Below are positions 52,137 to 61,218 of a stretch of 64,000 bases of DNA, in pieces. The stretch lies in contig NZ_CP092423.2 of the NCBI RefSeq assembly GCF_022374895.2, positions 4,898,001 to 4,962,000 on the forward strand, in the 5' to 3' direction. This stretch comes from Mycobacterium lentiflavum. Its GTDB lineage: Bacteria > Actinomycetota > Actinomycetes > Mycobacteriales > Mycobacteriaceae. Below the pieces are notes generated by a model. It worked only from the letters and a program-made list of their open reading frames with translations. It had not been told where the DNA came from and searched no databases. Position numbers and translations under genes: made by a program. Positions within the stretch are counted from its first letter, which is position 1. Every line of letters starts with the position of its first letter.

Positions 52137-54391
52137 TCGCGCACCACCTCACTCGGCTTCTTGTCTGGTCGCAGTCCACGCCAACTCGGTTGGCGCAAGC
52201 GACCATCCGGCGTCCATTCGCTGTAGCGCACCTCGCCCACCAGGACCGGCTCGACGAACGTCACGCCCTTGGCGTCGCGGGTGGGCAGCCTGGCATCGAA
52301 CGGGGATTCGTCGGTGTGCAGCGGCGCCAGCGTCTTTTTCAAGTTGGCCAGGTCACGCTCGGTGAAGCCGGTGCCGACCCTGCCCACGAAGTGCAGCCCG
52401 CCACTGCCCGGAATACCGACCATCAGCGAACCGATTCCGCTGGTGCGCCCGCCTTCTCCGGCCTTCCAGCCGCCGATGACGACTTCCTGTGTGCTCCAAT
52501 GCTTGTCCTTGACCCAGGACGACGAGCGTCGGCCCGGCTGATAGGTGGAGTCGCGCTTCTTGGCGACCACGCCCTCCCAGCCGTGCTTGCGGGAATACTC
52601 GAGCGCCTGCGCGCCGTCGTTGCCGGGGACCAGCTCGGGAACGATGAGACTGGTTGCGCTGGCGAGAGTTTCCAGAAGTTTGCGACGGTCGGCGTACTTC
52701 GCCCGCAGCAGCGAGCGACCGTCCAGGTAAACCAGGTCGAACGCCCAGAACTCGATGCGGGTGGCGCGGTTGCGGTTCTGCATCTCGTTGAAGCTGGGTA
52801 CCCCGGATTCGTCCAGCGCCACGATCTCGCCGTCGAGCACCACGTGATGATCGACCAGATCTTTTGCCAGCGAAGCTAATTGCGGATACTCCTTGGTGAC
52901 GTCACGGCCGCTTCTGGACCGGGCTCGCACACTGCCGCGATCCGCCTCGATCAGCAGCCGGTAACCGTCCCACTTTCCCTCGAAGGCCCACTGGCCGGAC
53001 TTGAGCTTAGCCACCGAACCATGCGTGGCGAGCATCGGAGCGACCTCGTCGAACTCGAAGACCTTCTGGTCTTTCATCCGGTGCGCCAGCCACTGGTCAC
53101 CCTTGGTCTGAATCAGGGCGTAGCGTCCGGAAATTCGGCTGCCGTGCAGATTCACGATCACCTCGTCGTCGCGAAACTTCTCGGTGTCGTAAGTTCCGGA
53201 ATCCCAGATGACCACCTTGCCGGCGCCGTATTCACCCTTGGGAATGTCGCCCTCGAACGTGCCGTATTCCAAGGGATGGTCTTCGGTGTGCACCGCGAGA
53301 TGATTCACCGACGTCGTCTCGGGCAGGTTCTTCGGCACCGCCCACGACACCAGTACGCCGTCTCGTTCCAGCCGGAAATCGTAGTGCAGCCGGCGGGCAT
53401 GATGCTCCTGGATGACGAATGTATTTCCCTGTCCTGCGGCAGGTTTCGCGTCAGGAACCGGCTCCGGGGTCTTCGCCGCGTCGCGCATGCTGCGATACTT
53501 CGTCAGCCGGTCCGCGACGGGTGCATCGGCATCCAGCGGCTCCAGCAGATCTCCGTCGCGGTCGACGCGGGTCAGCACCTCGTCGTAGCGCAGCTGCGTC
53601 AGCCCCGGGTCGTCGAGTTCCTCCCAGCTGCGGGGTGCCGCGACGGTCGGGTACTGTCTGCCACGCAGCGAGTACGGCGCGATCGTGGTCTTGGATCCGT
53701 TGTTCTGGCTCCAATCCAGGAATACCTTGCCGGCCCGCAGGCTCTTGGTCATCGTCGAGGTGACCAGCTTAGGCATCGATGTTTCCAGTTGTTGTGCAAC
53801 GCGTTTCGCCAGTACGGTGGCCCCATTGCTGCTCACCGGCTCCTCCAGTGGCGCATAGAGGTGCAGTCCCTTGCTGCCGCTGGTGAGGGGGAAGGTGGTC
53901 AGCCCGATATCGGCGATCAGGTCCCGTACCGCCCGGGCCACCTCGGCCAGCTGCGCCATCGTGACGCCCTCACCCGGGTCCAAGTCGAACACCAATCGTG
54001 TTGCGGGCCCGGGCTTGAGTTCTTCGGCGTTTCTGCGGGTCCACTGCGCGACGAACCGCCACTGTGGCACGTGTACTTCCAGCGCCGCCTGCTGCGCGAT
54101 CCAGGCCAGTCCGTCGACACTGTCGATGATCGGATACGTCGTCGTTCCGGACCGGTGGGTAATGCTGGCGCGCGGCAACCACTCAGGAGCCGAGGCAGCC
54201 AGCTGCTTTTCGAAAAACGATGACTGCTCAACGCCATTGGGCCAGCGCTTACGGGTGGCCGCACGGCCGGCGATGTGTGGCAGCATCACTTCGGCGATTG
54301 CGGTGTAGTAGGCGAAGACGTCGGACTTGGTGGTGCCGGCGGCAGGGTAGAGCACCTTGTCGGGGTTCGTCAGCTTCACCCGTGGTGCCAT
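52133..54391 (-). CDS. ligD: ATP-dependent DNA ligase LigD (polymerase-phosphoesterase-ligase)
   Basis: Main end-processing and sealing enzyme of bacterial NHEJ. 752 residues from ATG 54391. Order as in M. tuberculosis: POL (1-290; DxD in VFDLDPGEG), 3'-phosphoesterase (about 315-440; HHARRLHYDFRLE), ligase (about 455-752; adenylation motif GKWDGYRLL with the nucleophilic Lys). A TTG three codons upstream is possible. Divergent from the polyol cassette and separated from ku by about 5 kb, whereas the two are adjacent in M. tuberculosis. Confidence 0.96.
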   Translation of the reverse strand: MAPRVKLTNPDKVLYPAAGTTKSDVFAYYTAIAEVMLPHIAGRAATRKRWPNGVEQSSFFEKQLAASAPEWLPRASITHRSGTTTYPIIDSVDGLAWIAQQAALEVHVPQWRFVAQWTRRNAEELKPGPATRLVFDLDPGEGVTMAQLAEVARAVRDLIADIGLTTFPLTSGSKGLHLYAPLEEPVSSNGATVLAKRVAQQLETSMPKLVTSTMTKSLRAGKVFLDWSQNNGSKTTIAPYSLRGRQYPTVAAPRSWEELDDPGLTQLRYDEVLTRVDRDGDLLEPLDADAPVADRLTKYRSMRDAAKTPEPVPDAKPAAGQGNTFVIQEHHARRLHYDFRLERDGVLVSWAVPKNLPETTSVNHLAVHTEDHPLEYGTFEGDIPKGEYGAGKVVIWDSGTYDTEKFRDDEVIVNLHGSRISGRYALIQTKGDQWLAHRMKDQKVFEFDEVAPMLATHGSVAKLKSGQWAFEGKWDGYRLLIEADRGSVRARSRSGRDVTKEYPQLASLAKDLVDHHVVLDGEIVALDESGVPSFNEMQNRNRATRIEFWAFDLVYLDGRSLLRAKYADRRKLLETLASATSLIVPELVPGNDGAQALEYSRKHGWEGVVAKKRDSTYQPGRRSSSWVKDKHWSTQEVVIGGWKAGEGGRTSGIGSLMVGIPGSGGLHFVGRVGTGFTERDLANLKKTLAPLHTDESPFDARLPTRDAKGVTFVEPVLVGEVRYSEWTPDGRLRQPSWRGLRPDKKPSEVVRE

Positions 54392-54481
54392 GAGAGTCAA
54401 CCTACGCGTTTATACCGGATTAACTCCTTTGACCTCCGATTATCGCTCGCTACCGTCGACTTCTTTGTGACATCAACCACG

Positions 54482-54760
54482 ATGTTGGCTGTTGCCGGTT
54501 GGGCTCGCTACATGCGCGGCCATGACCTCAACGGGCGCAAAATCACCCTCGAGGACTCGCAGGCGGTTCCGGTGGTTAGGTTGGCCAACATGGCAAGCAA
54601 CAACCCCGATCCGCTGCTGGGCCATGAGATGTTCGCCCAGGTGCGCGGTGTTCCTGGTTTTGCCGACCGCCTGGGCGAGCTGATTGCCGATATCGACGAG
54701 CACGGCGTGGTGCCCACGCTGCGGGACGCGATGCGCAACGACGAGTTGGTGTCGCGATGA
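54482..54760 (+). pseudogene. C-terminal remnant of a mannitol-type dehydrogenase
   Basis: 92 codons open from ATG 54482. The sequence (VAGWARYMRGHDLNGRKITL..., GVPGFADRLGELIADIDEHG) corresponds to the last part of long-chain mannitol/polyol dehydrogenases, which normally have about 470 residues; the Rossmann domain and catalytic Lys region are missing. The intact paralog lies at 55674. The remnant starts 90 nt from ligD and overlaps the HAD gene by 4 nt (ATGA), so it may still be translated as a coupling leader. It marks a deletion breakpoint beside ligD. Confidence 0.75.
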
Positions 54761-55614
54761 ACAGCGCACTGACGCTCGTGCACGCCTTCGACCCAGCGCC
54801 GATCACCACCTTGCTCTGCGACGCCGACGACAACCTGTTTGCCTCGGAGCGGCCCGCGTTCGAGGCATCGACCGAGGTCGTGAATCGTTTCCTGGCCCGG
54901 TTCGGCGTCCCGGCTCCGCTCAGCCCGGAGGAGTTGCGCAAGCGGGCGGTCGGAAAGAACTTCCGTACCATCGCGCTCGACCTGGCGGTGCAGTGTGACG
55001 TCCCGCTCGAGCAGGCGTTGGCCCAGGGCCGTCCCGCCGCGGTGGTCGCCTCGGCCGGCGACTTGGCCGGCGGCAACGCCTTGTCCGTCGACGACCTCGA
55101 GGAGTGGGTGCGCGAGGAGCGCGAACGCGTCACCGCTCATCTGGCCCGCACCCTGACGCCCGATCCGCAGGTGCTCGAACCGTTGCGCGACCTCGCGGCG
55201 CACTACGCCCTCGCGGCGGTCAGCTCCAGCGCCACCAAGCGCCTCGGTGCCTGCTTCGCTGCCACGGGCCTCGATGCGCTGATATCGGAGTCGGTGAGCT
55301 TCAGCGCTGAGGATTCGCTTCCGGTGCCGACGAGCAAACCCGACCCGGCGGTCTATCTGCATGCCGGCCAGGCGCTGGGCGTCGCGTCCGAACAGGGGCT
55401 GGCCATCGAAGACTCCGTGGCCGGCGTTTCTTCCGCGGTCGCAGCGGGCTACCCCACCGTCGGTAACCTGATGTTTCTACTACCTGACGAACGGGATTGC
55501 CGCCGTGCAGAACTGATCGATGCCGGCGCAGTCGCGATCACCGAGTCGTGGCGTGCGCTAGCCGATTTCCTGCTGCTGTCGGCGGTGCCGACTGGCGGTT
55601 CACCGCTCGCGTAG
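54757..55614 (+). CDS. HAD-superfamily phosphatase (subfamily IA)
   Basis: 285 residues. HAD motif I reads CDADDNLFASE (usual DxDGTLxDSE), motif II VSSSATKRL, motif III/IV SKPDPAVYLHAGQALGV...IEDSVAGVSSAVAAGY. Resembles beta-phosphoglucomutase/polyol-phosphate phosphatases. Stop lies 59 nt before the dehydrogenase start. Sits in the polyol cassette, so a sugar- or polyol-phosphate substrate is likely. Confidence 0.83.
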   Translation: MNSALTLVHAFDPAPITTLLCDADDNLFASERPAFEASTEVVNRFLARFGVPAPLSPEELRKRAVGKNFRTIALDLAVQCDVPLEQALAQGRPAAVVASAGDLAGGNALSVDDLEEWVREERERVTAHLARTLTPDPQVLEPLRDLAAHYALAAVSSSATKRLGACFAATGLDALISESVSFSAEDSLPVPTSKPDPAVYLHAGQALGVASEQGLAIEDSVAGVSSAVAAGYPTVGNLMFLLPDERDCRRAELIDAGAVAITESWRALADFLLLSAVPTGGSPLA

Positions 55615-55673
55615 GGGGCATCGGCCCCGGCAGTAGCGATCCGGGCGGTGGCCCGGGGAGGAGGTGGCCAACG

Positions 55674-57083
55674 ATGGCCAGCGCAATCGATCTGAACAAT
55701 GCGTCGCTCTCCCAGTTGCCGATCGACGCGCCGAAATACGACCGTGACGGCGTCAGCGTCGGTATCGCGCACATTGGCGCCGGTCACTTCCATCGCGCGC
55801 ATCAGGCTGCCTACATCAATCTGCTGCTGCAGCAGGGCCTGGCGCACGAGTGGGGCATCTGCGGGGTGGGTGTCATGCCCGCCGACTGGACCATGCGCGA
55901 TGTCCTGACCGATCAAGACGGGCTCTACACGCTGATCTTGGAGAACCCCGACGGCAGCCGGGACGCCCAAGTGATCGGCTCGATCGTCGACTATCGCTAC
56001 GCCCCGGACGATCCGGAGTCGGCGTTGGAGGTTCTTGCCGCGCCGTCCACCCGGATCATTTCGCTGACCATCACCGAAGGCGGTTACCGCGATCCCGGTG
56101 GGCCGGCGTTCACGTTGATCACCCAGGCGCTCGCCCGGCGACGCGATCGAGGAATCCCCGCGCCGACGATCGTGTCCTGCGACAACATCGAAAACAACGG
56201 TGAGGTCGCCCGGCGTACGGTGCTGGCAAGCGCCGAACGCATAGACCCCGAGTTGGCGGCATGGGTGGCCGAGCACAGCCGGTTTCCGAGTTCGATGGTC
56301 GATCGCATCACCCCGGCAACGACTTTAGAGATGGCCGCGGAAGTGCGCCGCGACTTCGGCGTCAACGACCGGTGGCCGGTGGTGGCCGAGCCGTTTTCCG
56401 CCTGGGTGCTAGAGGACGAGTTCGTCGATGGCCGACCGCCGCTGGAGAAAGCGGGCGTGCTGATGGTCGACGATGTGCGCCCATACGAGCGGATGAAGCT
56501 TCGCCTGCTCAACGCGGGGCATCAGTGCCTGTGTTACTTCGCCCACCTCTGCGGTTTCGAGTTCGTTCACGAAGCGGCGCAGGATCCGTTGTTCGCCAAG
56601 TACTTGCTTGCCTACTTCGACACCGAGGCCATCCCGACGCTGCCGCCGGTGCCGGGGGTCGACCTGCATGACTACGGCCGCACCCTGATCGAGCGGTTCG
56701 CCAACCCTGCCGTGCGCGACACCGTCGCCCGGCTGTGTGCCTACTCGTCGGACCGCATACCGAAGTGGCTGTTGCCCGTCATCCGCGACAACCTGGCCAA
56801 CGACGGGCCGATTCACCTGGCTTCAGCGGCCGTGGCCAGTTGGGCCCGCTACGCCGAGGGCGTCGACGAGTGGGGCGAGCCGTACGAGGTGCTCGACCAG
56901 CTGTCGGATTCGCTCATCCCGATCGCCCGGTCGCACCGCGAAAACGCATGCGCGTTCATCGAGATCATCGCGGTATTCGCCGACCTGTCCCATCAGCATC
57001 GGTTTGTCGAGGCATACCGCTGGGCGCTGGATTCGTTGCACAGCAAGGGAGCTCACGCGACGCTGGAAGCGTTGGTGCGATGA
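55674..57083 (+). CDS. mannitol/polyol dehydrogenase (long-chain, NAD-dependent)
   Basis: 469 residues from ATG 55674, with GGAGGAGG upstream. Polyol-specific long-chain dehydrogenase family: GIAHIGAGHFHRAHQAAY (NAD site), TITEGGYR, SCDNIENNG, and the catalytic segment MKLRLLNAGHQCLCYFAHLCG with the conserved Lys, Asn and His. Would oxidise mannitol, arabitol or a similar polyol to the ketose. Overlaps the kinase gene by 4 nt (ATGA). Confidence 0.9.
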   Translation: MASAIDLNNASLSQLPIDAPKYDRDGVSVGIAHIGAGHFHRAHQAAYINLLLQQGLAHEWGICGVGVMPADWTMRDVLTDQDGLYTLILENPDGSRDAQVIGSIVDYRYAPDDPESALEVLAAPSTRIISLTITEGGYRDPGGPAFTLITQALARRRDRGIPAPTIVSCDNIENNGEVARRTVLASAERIDPELAAWVAEHSRFPSSMVDRITPATTLEMAAEVRRDFGVNDRWPVVAEPFSAWVLEDEFVDGRPPLEKAGVLMVDDVRPYERMKLRLLNAGHQCLCYFAHLCGFEFVHEAAQDPLFAKYLLAYFDTEAIPTLPPVPGVDLHDYGRTLIERFANPAVRDTVARLCAYSSDRIPKWLLPVIRDNLANDGPIHLASAAVASWARYAEGVDEWGEPYEVLDQLSDSLIPIARSHRENACAFIEIIAVFADLSHQHRFVEAYRWALDSLHSKGAHATLEALVR

Positions 57084-57982
57084 GGGTCCTGGTGATCGGC
57101 GAGTCGCTGATCGATATCGTCGAAGGCGACGAACATGTCGGCGGCAGTCCGCTCAACGTCGCCATCGGACTCAGCCGGCTCGGCCGCGACGTCGACTTCC
57201 TGACCCACATCGCCGACGACTCGCGTGGGCGGCGGATCGCGGATTACATCAAATCCTCTGGCGCACAGCTAGTTCCGGGAAGCATGACCGCCGCTCGCAC
57301 ACCGACCGCGACGGCGACGATCACCGAAGACGGATCCGCAACCTACACCTTCGATCTGGACTGGCAACTGCGCGGCACACCGGAAGTTCCCCCGCCGTTA
57401 TTGGTGCACACCGGGTCGATCGCGGCCGTGCGCGAGCCGGGGTGCTTGGCGGTCGCCGCGCTACTCGACGCCTACCGGTTATCCGCCACGATCACGCTGG
57501 ATCCCAACGTCCGGCCGTCGCTGATCGCGAACCGGGATCTGGCGCGTCAACGCATCGACAATCTCGTCGAGCGCAGCGACATCGTCAAGGTCAGCGATGA
57601 GGATCTGAGCTGGATCGATCCCGACCGCGAGCCGGAGCACACGGCCCGCGCCTGGTTGGCGCGCGGGCCCGCGATCGTCGCCGTGACAATGGGCGAAAAC
57701 GGTTCGCGGGCGTTCTGCGCGGCGGGCGAGGCACACGTGGCCGCCAAACAGGCCGAGGTGGTCGACACCATCGGCGCCGGCGACGCATTCATGGTCGGCC
57801 TGCTCGACGCACTCTGGGAAATGGACCTATTTGGCGGCGAACGGCGGGCCGCCCTTGCCAAAATTCAGCTCGAGGAATTGACCGCGGCATTCGAGGCGGC
57901 GGGGCTGGTATCGGCGCTGACCGTCGGTCGCGCCGGCGCCGATTTGCCCGATCGTGCCGCCCTGCGCTCAATCGCCCTCTAG
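57080..57982 (+). CDS. PfkB-family carbohydrate kinase (fructokinase-like)
   Basis: 300 residues from ATG 57080. PfkB signatures VGGSPLNVAIGLSRLG near the N-terminus and DTIGAGDAFMVGLLDAL with the catalytic Asp near the C-terminus. Would phosphorylate the ketose made by the dehydrogenase (fructose or xylulose). Together with dehydrogenase and HAD phosphatase this is a compact polyol pathway without a visible transporter. Confidence 0.88.
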   Translation: MRVLVIGESLIDIVEGDEHVGGSPLNVAIGLSRLGRDVDFLTHIADDSRGRRIADYIKSSGAQLVPGSMTAARTPTATATITEDGSATYTFDLDWQLRGTPEVPPPLLVHTGSIAAVREPGCLAVAALLDAYRLSATITLDPNVRPSLIANRDLARQRIDNLVERSDIVKVSDEDLSWIDPDREPEHTARAWLARGPAIVAVTMGENGSRAFCAAGEAHVAAKQAEVVDTIGAGDAFMVGLLDALWEMDLFGGERRAALAKIQLEELTAAFEAAGLVSALTVGRAGADLPDRAALRSIAL

Positions 57983-58129
57983 CCCCGGCGGTTTCACGCC
58001 GGCACCGCGGTACCCGAACTCGGCCGAATTCCAGCGTAAAGTCGGCTCGTCAAGTCGCAGCGCTGCCTGGACGCTGAGTCGGCAGCGGTCCAGGCGTTTG
58101 GCGAACACCAGGAGGTATGGACGAGTTCC

Positions 58130-59212
58130 GTGGCAAAGCAGCCAGACCAGTTCGACTGGATCAGTGCCTACCTGGACAGTCATGGCCTTCTGAAACAGTG
58201 GCGCAGGATATCGGCAGTCTTCATCGCGTCATTCACGGCGTTCCCGCTGATCATGCTCTGGAGCCCGGCCGGGCCCGCGGATCCGGTGACCCGAACGGTG
58301 ACCCTCGTGGCGTCGGCGTTGGGGGTCACCGGCGCGAGCCTGCGGCTGAAACGCTGGCCCTCACGACGTCAGTCGAGCAGCTGGTCGCTGATCGCCATGG
58401 CGGGCATCGCAGCGGCACTGTTAACGCTGTCGAACCCATACGTGGGATTGATGTGTTGCACGACTTTCGCGATCCTGGGCGGCTACATCGCCTACTTCCA
58501 CACGTTTGGCTACGTGCTCACCAACTTCGCCGTGGCGGCAACGTGCGTGGTGGTCCTGTCCTATCGCACCATCGCGGACACGGGCGACGTAGCGCTGACC
58601 GCCGCTTCCCTGATCGTCGTGGTAGGACTCAACATCGGCGTTCCGGTGGGCATGCAGTCGTTGGTGCATACGCTGCGAACCGATCTGCAGAGCTCCGGTC
58701 GTGACCCACTCACCGGCCTGCACAACCGGCGCTCCTTCAACAACTCGGCATACGAACTGATCCGGGTTCACCGCAACACAGCGGGCTCCTATCTGGTGGT
58801 CGCGGTCGTCGATCTCGACAACTTCAAACGGCTCAACGACACGCACGGCCACGCCGCGGGCGATCAGGCGTTGGTCGCCGTCGCCGCGGCGCTTCAGCAG
58901 AGCTGTCGCGCCACTGCCGTGATCGGACGGGCCGGCGGCGAAGAGTTTGTCGTCGCCGACATCAAGACCACGCCCGACCCCACGAGGATGGCCGAACGGA
59001 TTTGCGACGCGATAGCCGCCATACCGTTTGACATCACCGCTAGCATCGGCACCTCTAGCGCGCCGCTGCGCACCGCCGCGATCACCCCGGCCATGGAGCT
59101 CATCGACGATCTGATCAGGACGTCAGACGCCGCTATGTATGAGGCCAAACGCGCCGGGGGCAATCAGGTTCGCCACTATTCCGGGGACGCGCCGCCGCCG
59201 GTGACGCCCTGA
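58130..59212 (+). CDS. membrane-anchored GGDEF protein (diguanylate cyclase)
   Basis: 360 residues from GTG 58130. Six hydrophobic helices (about 25-180) precede a GGDEF domain with RDPLTGLHNRRSF, VVDLDNFKRLNDTHGHAAGDQAL and the active-site loop GRAGGEEF. The Asp/Glu and GGEEF residues are intact, so cyclic di-GMP synthesis is expected. The Shine-Dalgarno AGGAGG (58110-58115) is 14 nt from this GTG; an ATG at 58117 in another frame is a worse candidate. No EAL domain gene nearby. Confidence 0.86.
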   Translation: MAKQPDQFDWISAYLDSHGLLKQWRRISAVFIASFTAFPLIMLWSPAGPADPVTRTVTLVASALGVTGASLRLKRWPSRRQSSSWSLIAMAGIAAALLTLSNPYVGLMCCTTFAILGGYIAYFHTFGYVLTNFAVAATCVVVLSYRTIADTGDVALTAASLIVVVGLNIGVPVGMQSLVHTLRTDLQSSGRDPLTGLHNRRSFNNSAYELIRVHRNTAGSYLVVAVVDLDNFKRLNDTHGHAAGDQALVAVAAALQQSCRATAVIGRAGGEEFVVADIKTTPDPTRMAERICDAIAAIPFDITASIGTSSAPLRTAAITPAMELIDDLIRTSDAAMYEAKRAGGNQVRHYSGDAPPPVTP

Positions 59213-59372
59213 TCAGATTGACGGTCAACAAGTTTCGCCGTTTCTTGGCCGCCGACCAGCAGTTGCGGCCCGGGACAATCCGCTCTGCAGCGACCCGGTG
59301 AAACCTGCTCAATCCCAGCTCACGGGCCTGTCGAGCTGTTTTGCCGGCGGTGGTATGGGCATACTGACTTAC

Positions 59373-60278
59373 ATGCGCTCCATCTGGAAGGGTTCGATCG
59401 CGTTCGGGCTCGTCAACGTGCCGGTCAAGGTATACAGCGCGACCGAGGACCACGACATCAAGTTCCATCAGGTGCACGCCAAGGACAACGGCCGCATCCG
59501 CTACCAGCGGGTGTGCGAGCTGGATGGCGAGGTCGTCGAATACCGGGACATCGCTCGTGCCTACGAATCCGACGACGGGCAGATGGTGGTGATCACCGAC
59601 GACGACATCTCCACGCTGCCCGAAGAACGCAGCCGCGAAATCGAGGTGCTGGAGTTCGTCCCGGCCGCCGACGTCGACCCGATGATGTTCGATCGCAGTT
59701 ATTTCCTCGAGCCGGACTCCAAGTCGTCCAAATCGTATGTACTGCTGGCCAAGACACTGGCCGAGACCGACCGCATGGCAATCGTTCATTTCACGCTACG
59801 CAACAAGACCCGGCTCGCGGCGTTGCGGGTCAAGGACTTTGGCAAGCGTGACGTTATGGTGGTCCACACCTTGTTGTGGCCGGACGAGATTCGCGATCCC
59901 GACTTCCCGGTACTGGACAAGAAGGTCGAGATCAAGCCAGCAGAGCTGAAGATGGCCGGGCAGGTGGTCGAGTCGATGGCCGAGGACTTCAATCCAGACC
60001 GCTACCGAGACACCTACCAGGAGCAGCTGCAGGAGCTCGTCGATGCGAAACTTGAAGGCGGAGAGGCATTTACCGCCGAGGAGAAGCCCAAAGAGCTGGA
60101 CGAGACCGAAGACGTATCCGATTTGCTCGCCAAGCTGGAGGCCAGCGTGAAGGCGCGCTCCGGCGACGGAAAGGCGCCGGCGAAGAAGACGGCCGCCAAG
60201 AAAGCGCCCGCCAAAAAGACTGCCGCGAAGAAGGCGCCGGCCAAGAAGTCGCCCGCTAAAGCGGCGTCACGATCCTGA
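59373..60278 (+). CDS. ku: NHEJ end-binding protein Ku
   Basis: Homodimeric ring that binds DNA ends and recruits LigD. 301 residues from ATG 59373; the core starts MRSIWKGSIAFGLVNVPVKVYSATEDHD. Longer than the 273 residues recalled for M. tuberculosis because of a Lys/Ala-rich C-terminal tail (about residues 268-301) built from AAKKAPAKKT repeats, like the DNA-binding tails of M. smegmatis Ku and histone-like proteins. No Shine-Dalgarno precedes the ATG; CATACT 8-13 nt upstream could be a -10 box for a leaderless mRNA. Convergent with pstA. Confidence 0.95.
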   Translation: MRSIWKGSIAFGLVNVPVKVYSATEDHDIKFHQVHAKDNGRIRYQRVCELDGEVVEYRDIARAYESDDGQMVVITDDDISTLPEERSREIEVLEFVPAADVDPMMFDRSYFLEPDSKSSKSYVLLAKTLAETDRMAIVHFTLRNKTRLAALRVKDFGKRDVMVVHTLLWPDEIRDPDFPVLDKKVEIKPAELKMAGQVVESMAEDFNPDRYRDTYQEQLQELVDAKLEGGEAFTAEEKPKELDETEDVSDLLAKLEASVKARSGDGKAPAKKTAAKKAPAKKTAAKKAPAKKSPAKAASRS

Positions 60279-60294
60279 TCTCTCAGGATCGCAA

Positions 60295-61218
60295 TCAAGC
60301 CCGGGTGAAACTCTCTCCGCGCGGTCGCCCGGTCAAGAAGCGGAAGCCCGCGGCAACGAGATTGATGGCGGCCACAATAATGATCAACGTCAGCGCCGCG
60401 CCCCAGATCCGCAGGAAGCCCGCGTGCTCCGGATTGGTGAGCTCGGTGTAGATCAGCAGCGGCAGCGACGCCATATTGCCGTGGAAGACATCGAGGTTGA
60501 TAGCCCGGCTGTAACCGACCAAGACCAGTACCGGGGCGGTTTCGCCGATCACGCGCGCGACGGCGAGCAGAATGCCCGATACGACGCCCGGCATCGCGAT
60601 CGGAAAGACAATCCGCACAATCGTTTTCCATTTGGGAACACCCAACGCGTAACTGGCCTCCCGAAGTTCGTCGGGTACCAACCGCAGCATCTCCTCGGTG
60701 GACCGCACCACGACCGGCAACATCAGCAGGACCAGCGCCAGCGCCACGGCGAAGGCGCTCTGCTGAAAACCCAAGGTGGCGATCCACAGACTGAAGATGA
60801 ACAGTGCCGCCACGATCGAGGGAACTCCGGCAAGCACGTCGACCATGAACGTGGTCACCCGCGCCAACCGTCCCGAACCGTATTCCACCAGCAACACCGC
60901 CGTCATCAAGCCAAGCGGCACGGCCAGCAGGGAAGCCACGCCGGCCTGCACCAGCGTTCCATACAGCGCGTGGTAAACCCCGCCGGCGAACTCCTCCGGC
61001 AGCACTCCGCGCAGCGAGTGGGTCCACCAATTCGACCGGGTGACGGCATACCCTCCCCGCTCGATCACCACCCAGAGCACCCAGACCAGCGGCACCAGCG
61101 CGACACCGAACGAAGTGAAGAAAAGCGTTGTCGCGATGTGGTTTTTGATCTTGCGCCGCATACTGACCGGCTCGACTACGGTGGCTTTGACCGGCTCACG
61201 CAGTGTCTCGGTGCTCAT
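60295..61218 (-). CDS. pstA1: phosphate ABC transporter permease PstA
   Basis: 307 residues, six membrane helices, with the permease EAA-type loop ELREASYALGVPKWKTIVRIVFP. Most like PstA1 (Rv0930) by length and by its neighbour pstC2, whose stop it overlaps by 4 nt. No pstB ATPase gene follows; in M. tuberculosis pknD, pstS2, pstB, pstS1, pstC1 and pstA2 lie between this gene and ku, and here all are absent. Confidence 0.92.
   Translation of the reverse strand: MSTETLREPVKATVVEPVSMRRKIKNHIATTLFFTSFGVALVPLVWVLWVVIERGGYAVTRSNWWTHSLRGVLPEEFAGGVYHALYGTLVQAGVASLLAVPLGLMTAVLLVEYGSGRLARVTTFMVDVLAGVPSIVAALFIFSLWIATLGFQQSAFAVALALVLLMLPVVVRSTEEMLRLVPDELREASYALGVPKWKTIVRIVFPIAMPGVVSGILLAVARVIGETAPVLVLVGYSRAINLDVFHGNMASLPLLIYTELTNPEHAGFLRIWGAALTLIIIVAAINLVAAGFRFLTGRPRGESFTRA

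Noticed and set aside
58117..58704. Alternative ATG frame right behind AGGAGG upstream of the GGDEF gene
   Set aside because: Only one base between ribosome site and ATG; product is Arg-rich with no domain, while the other frame gives a complete GGDEF protein.
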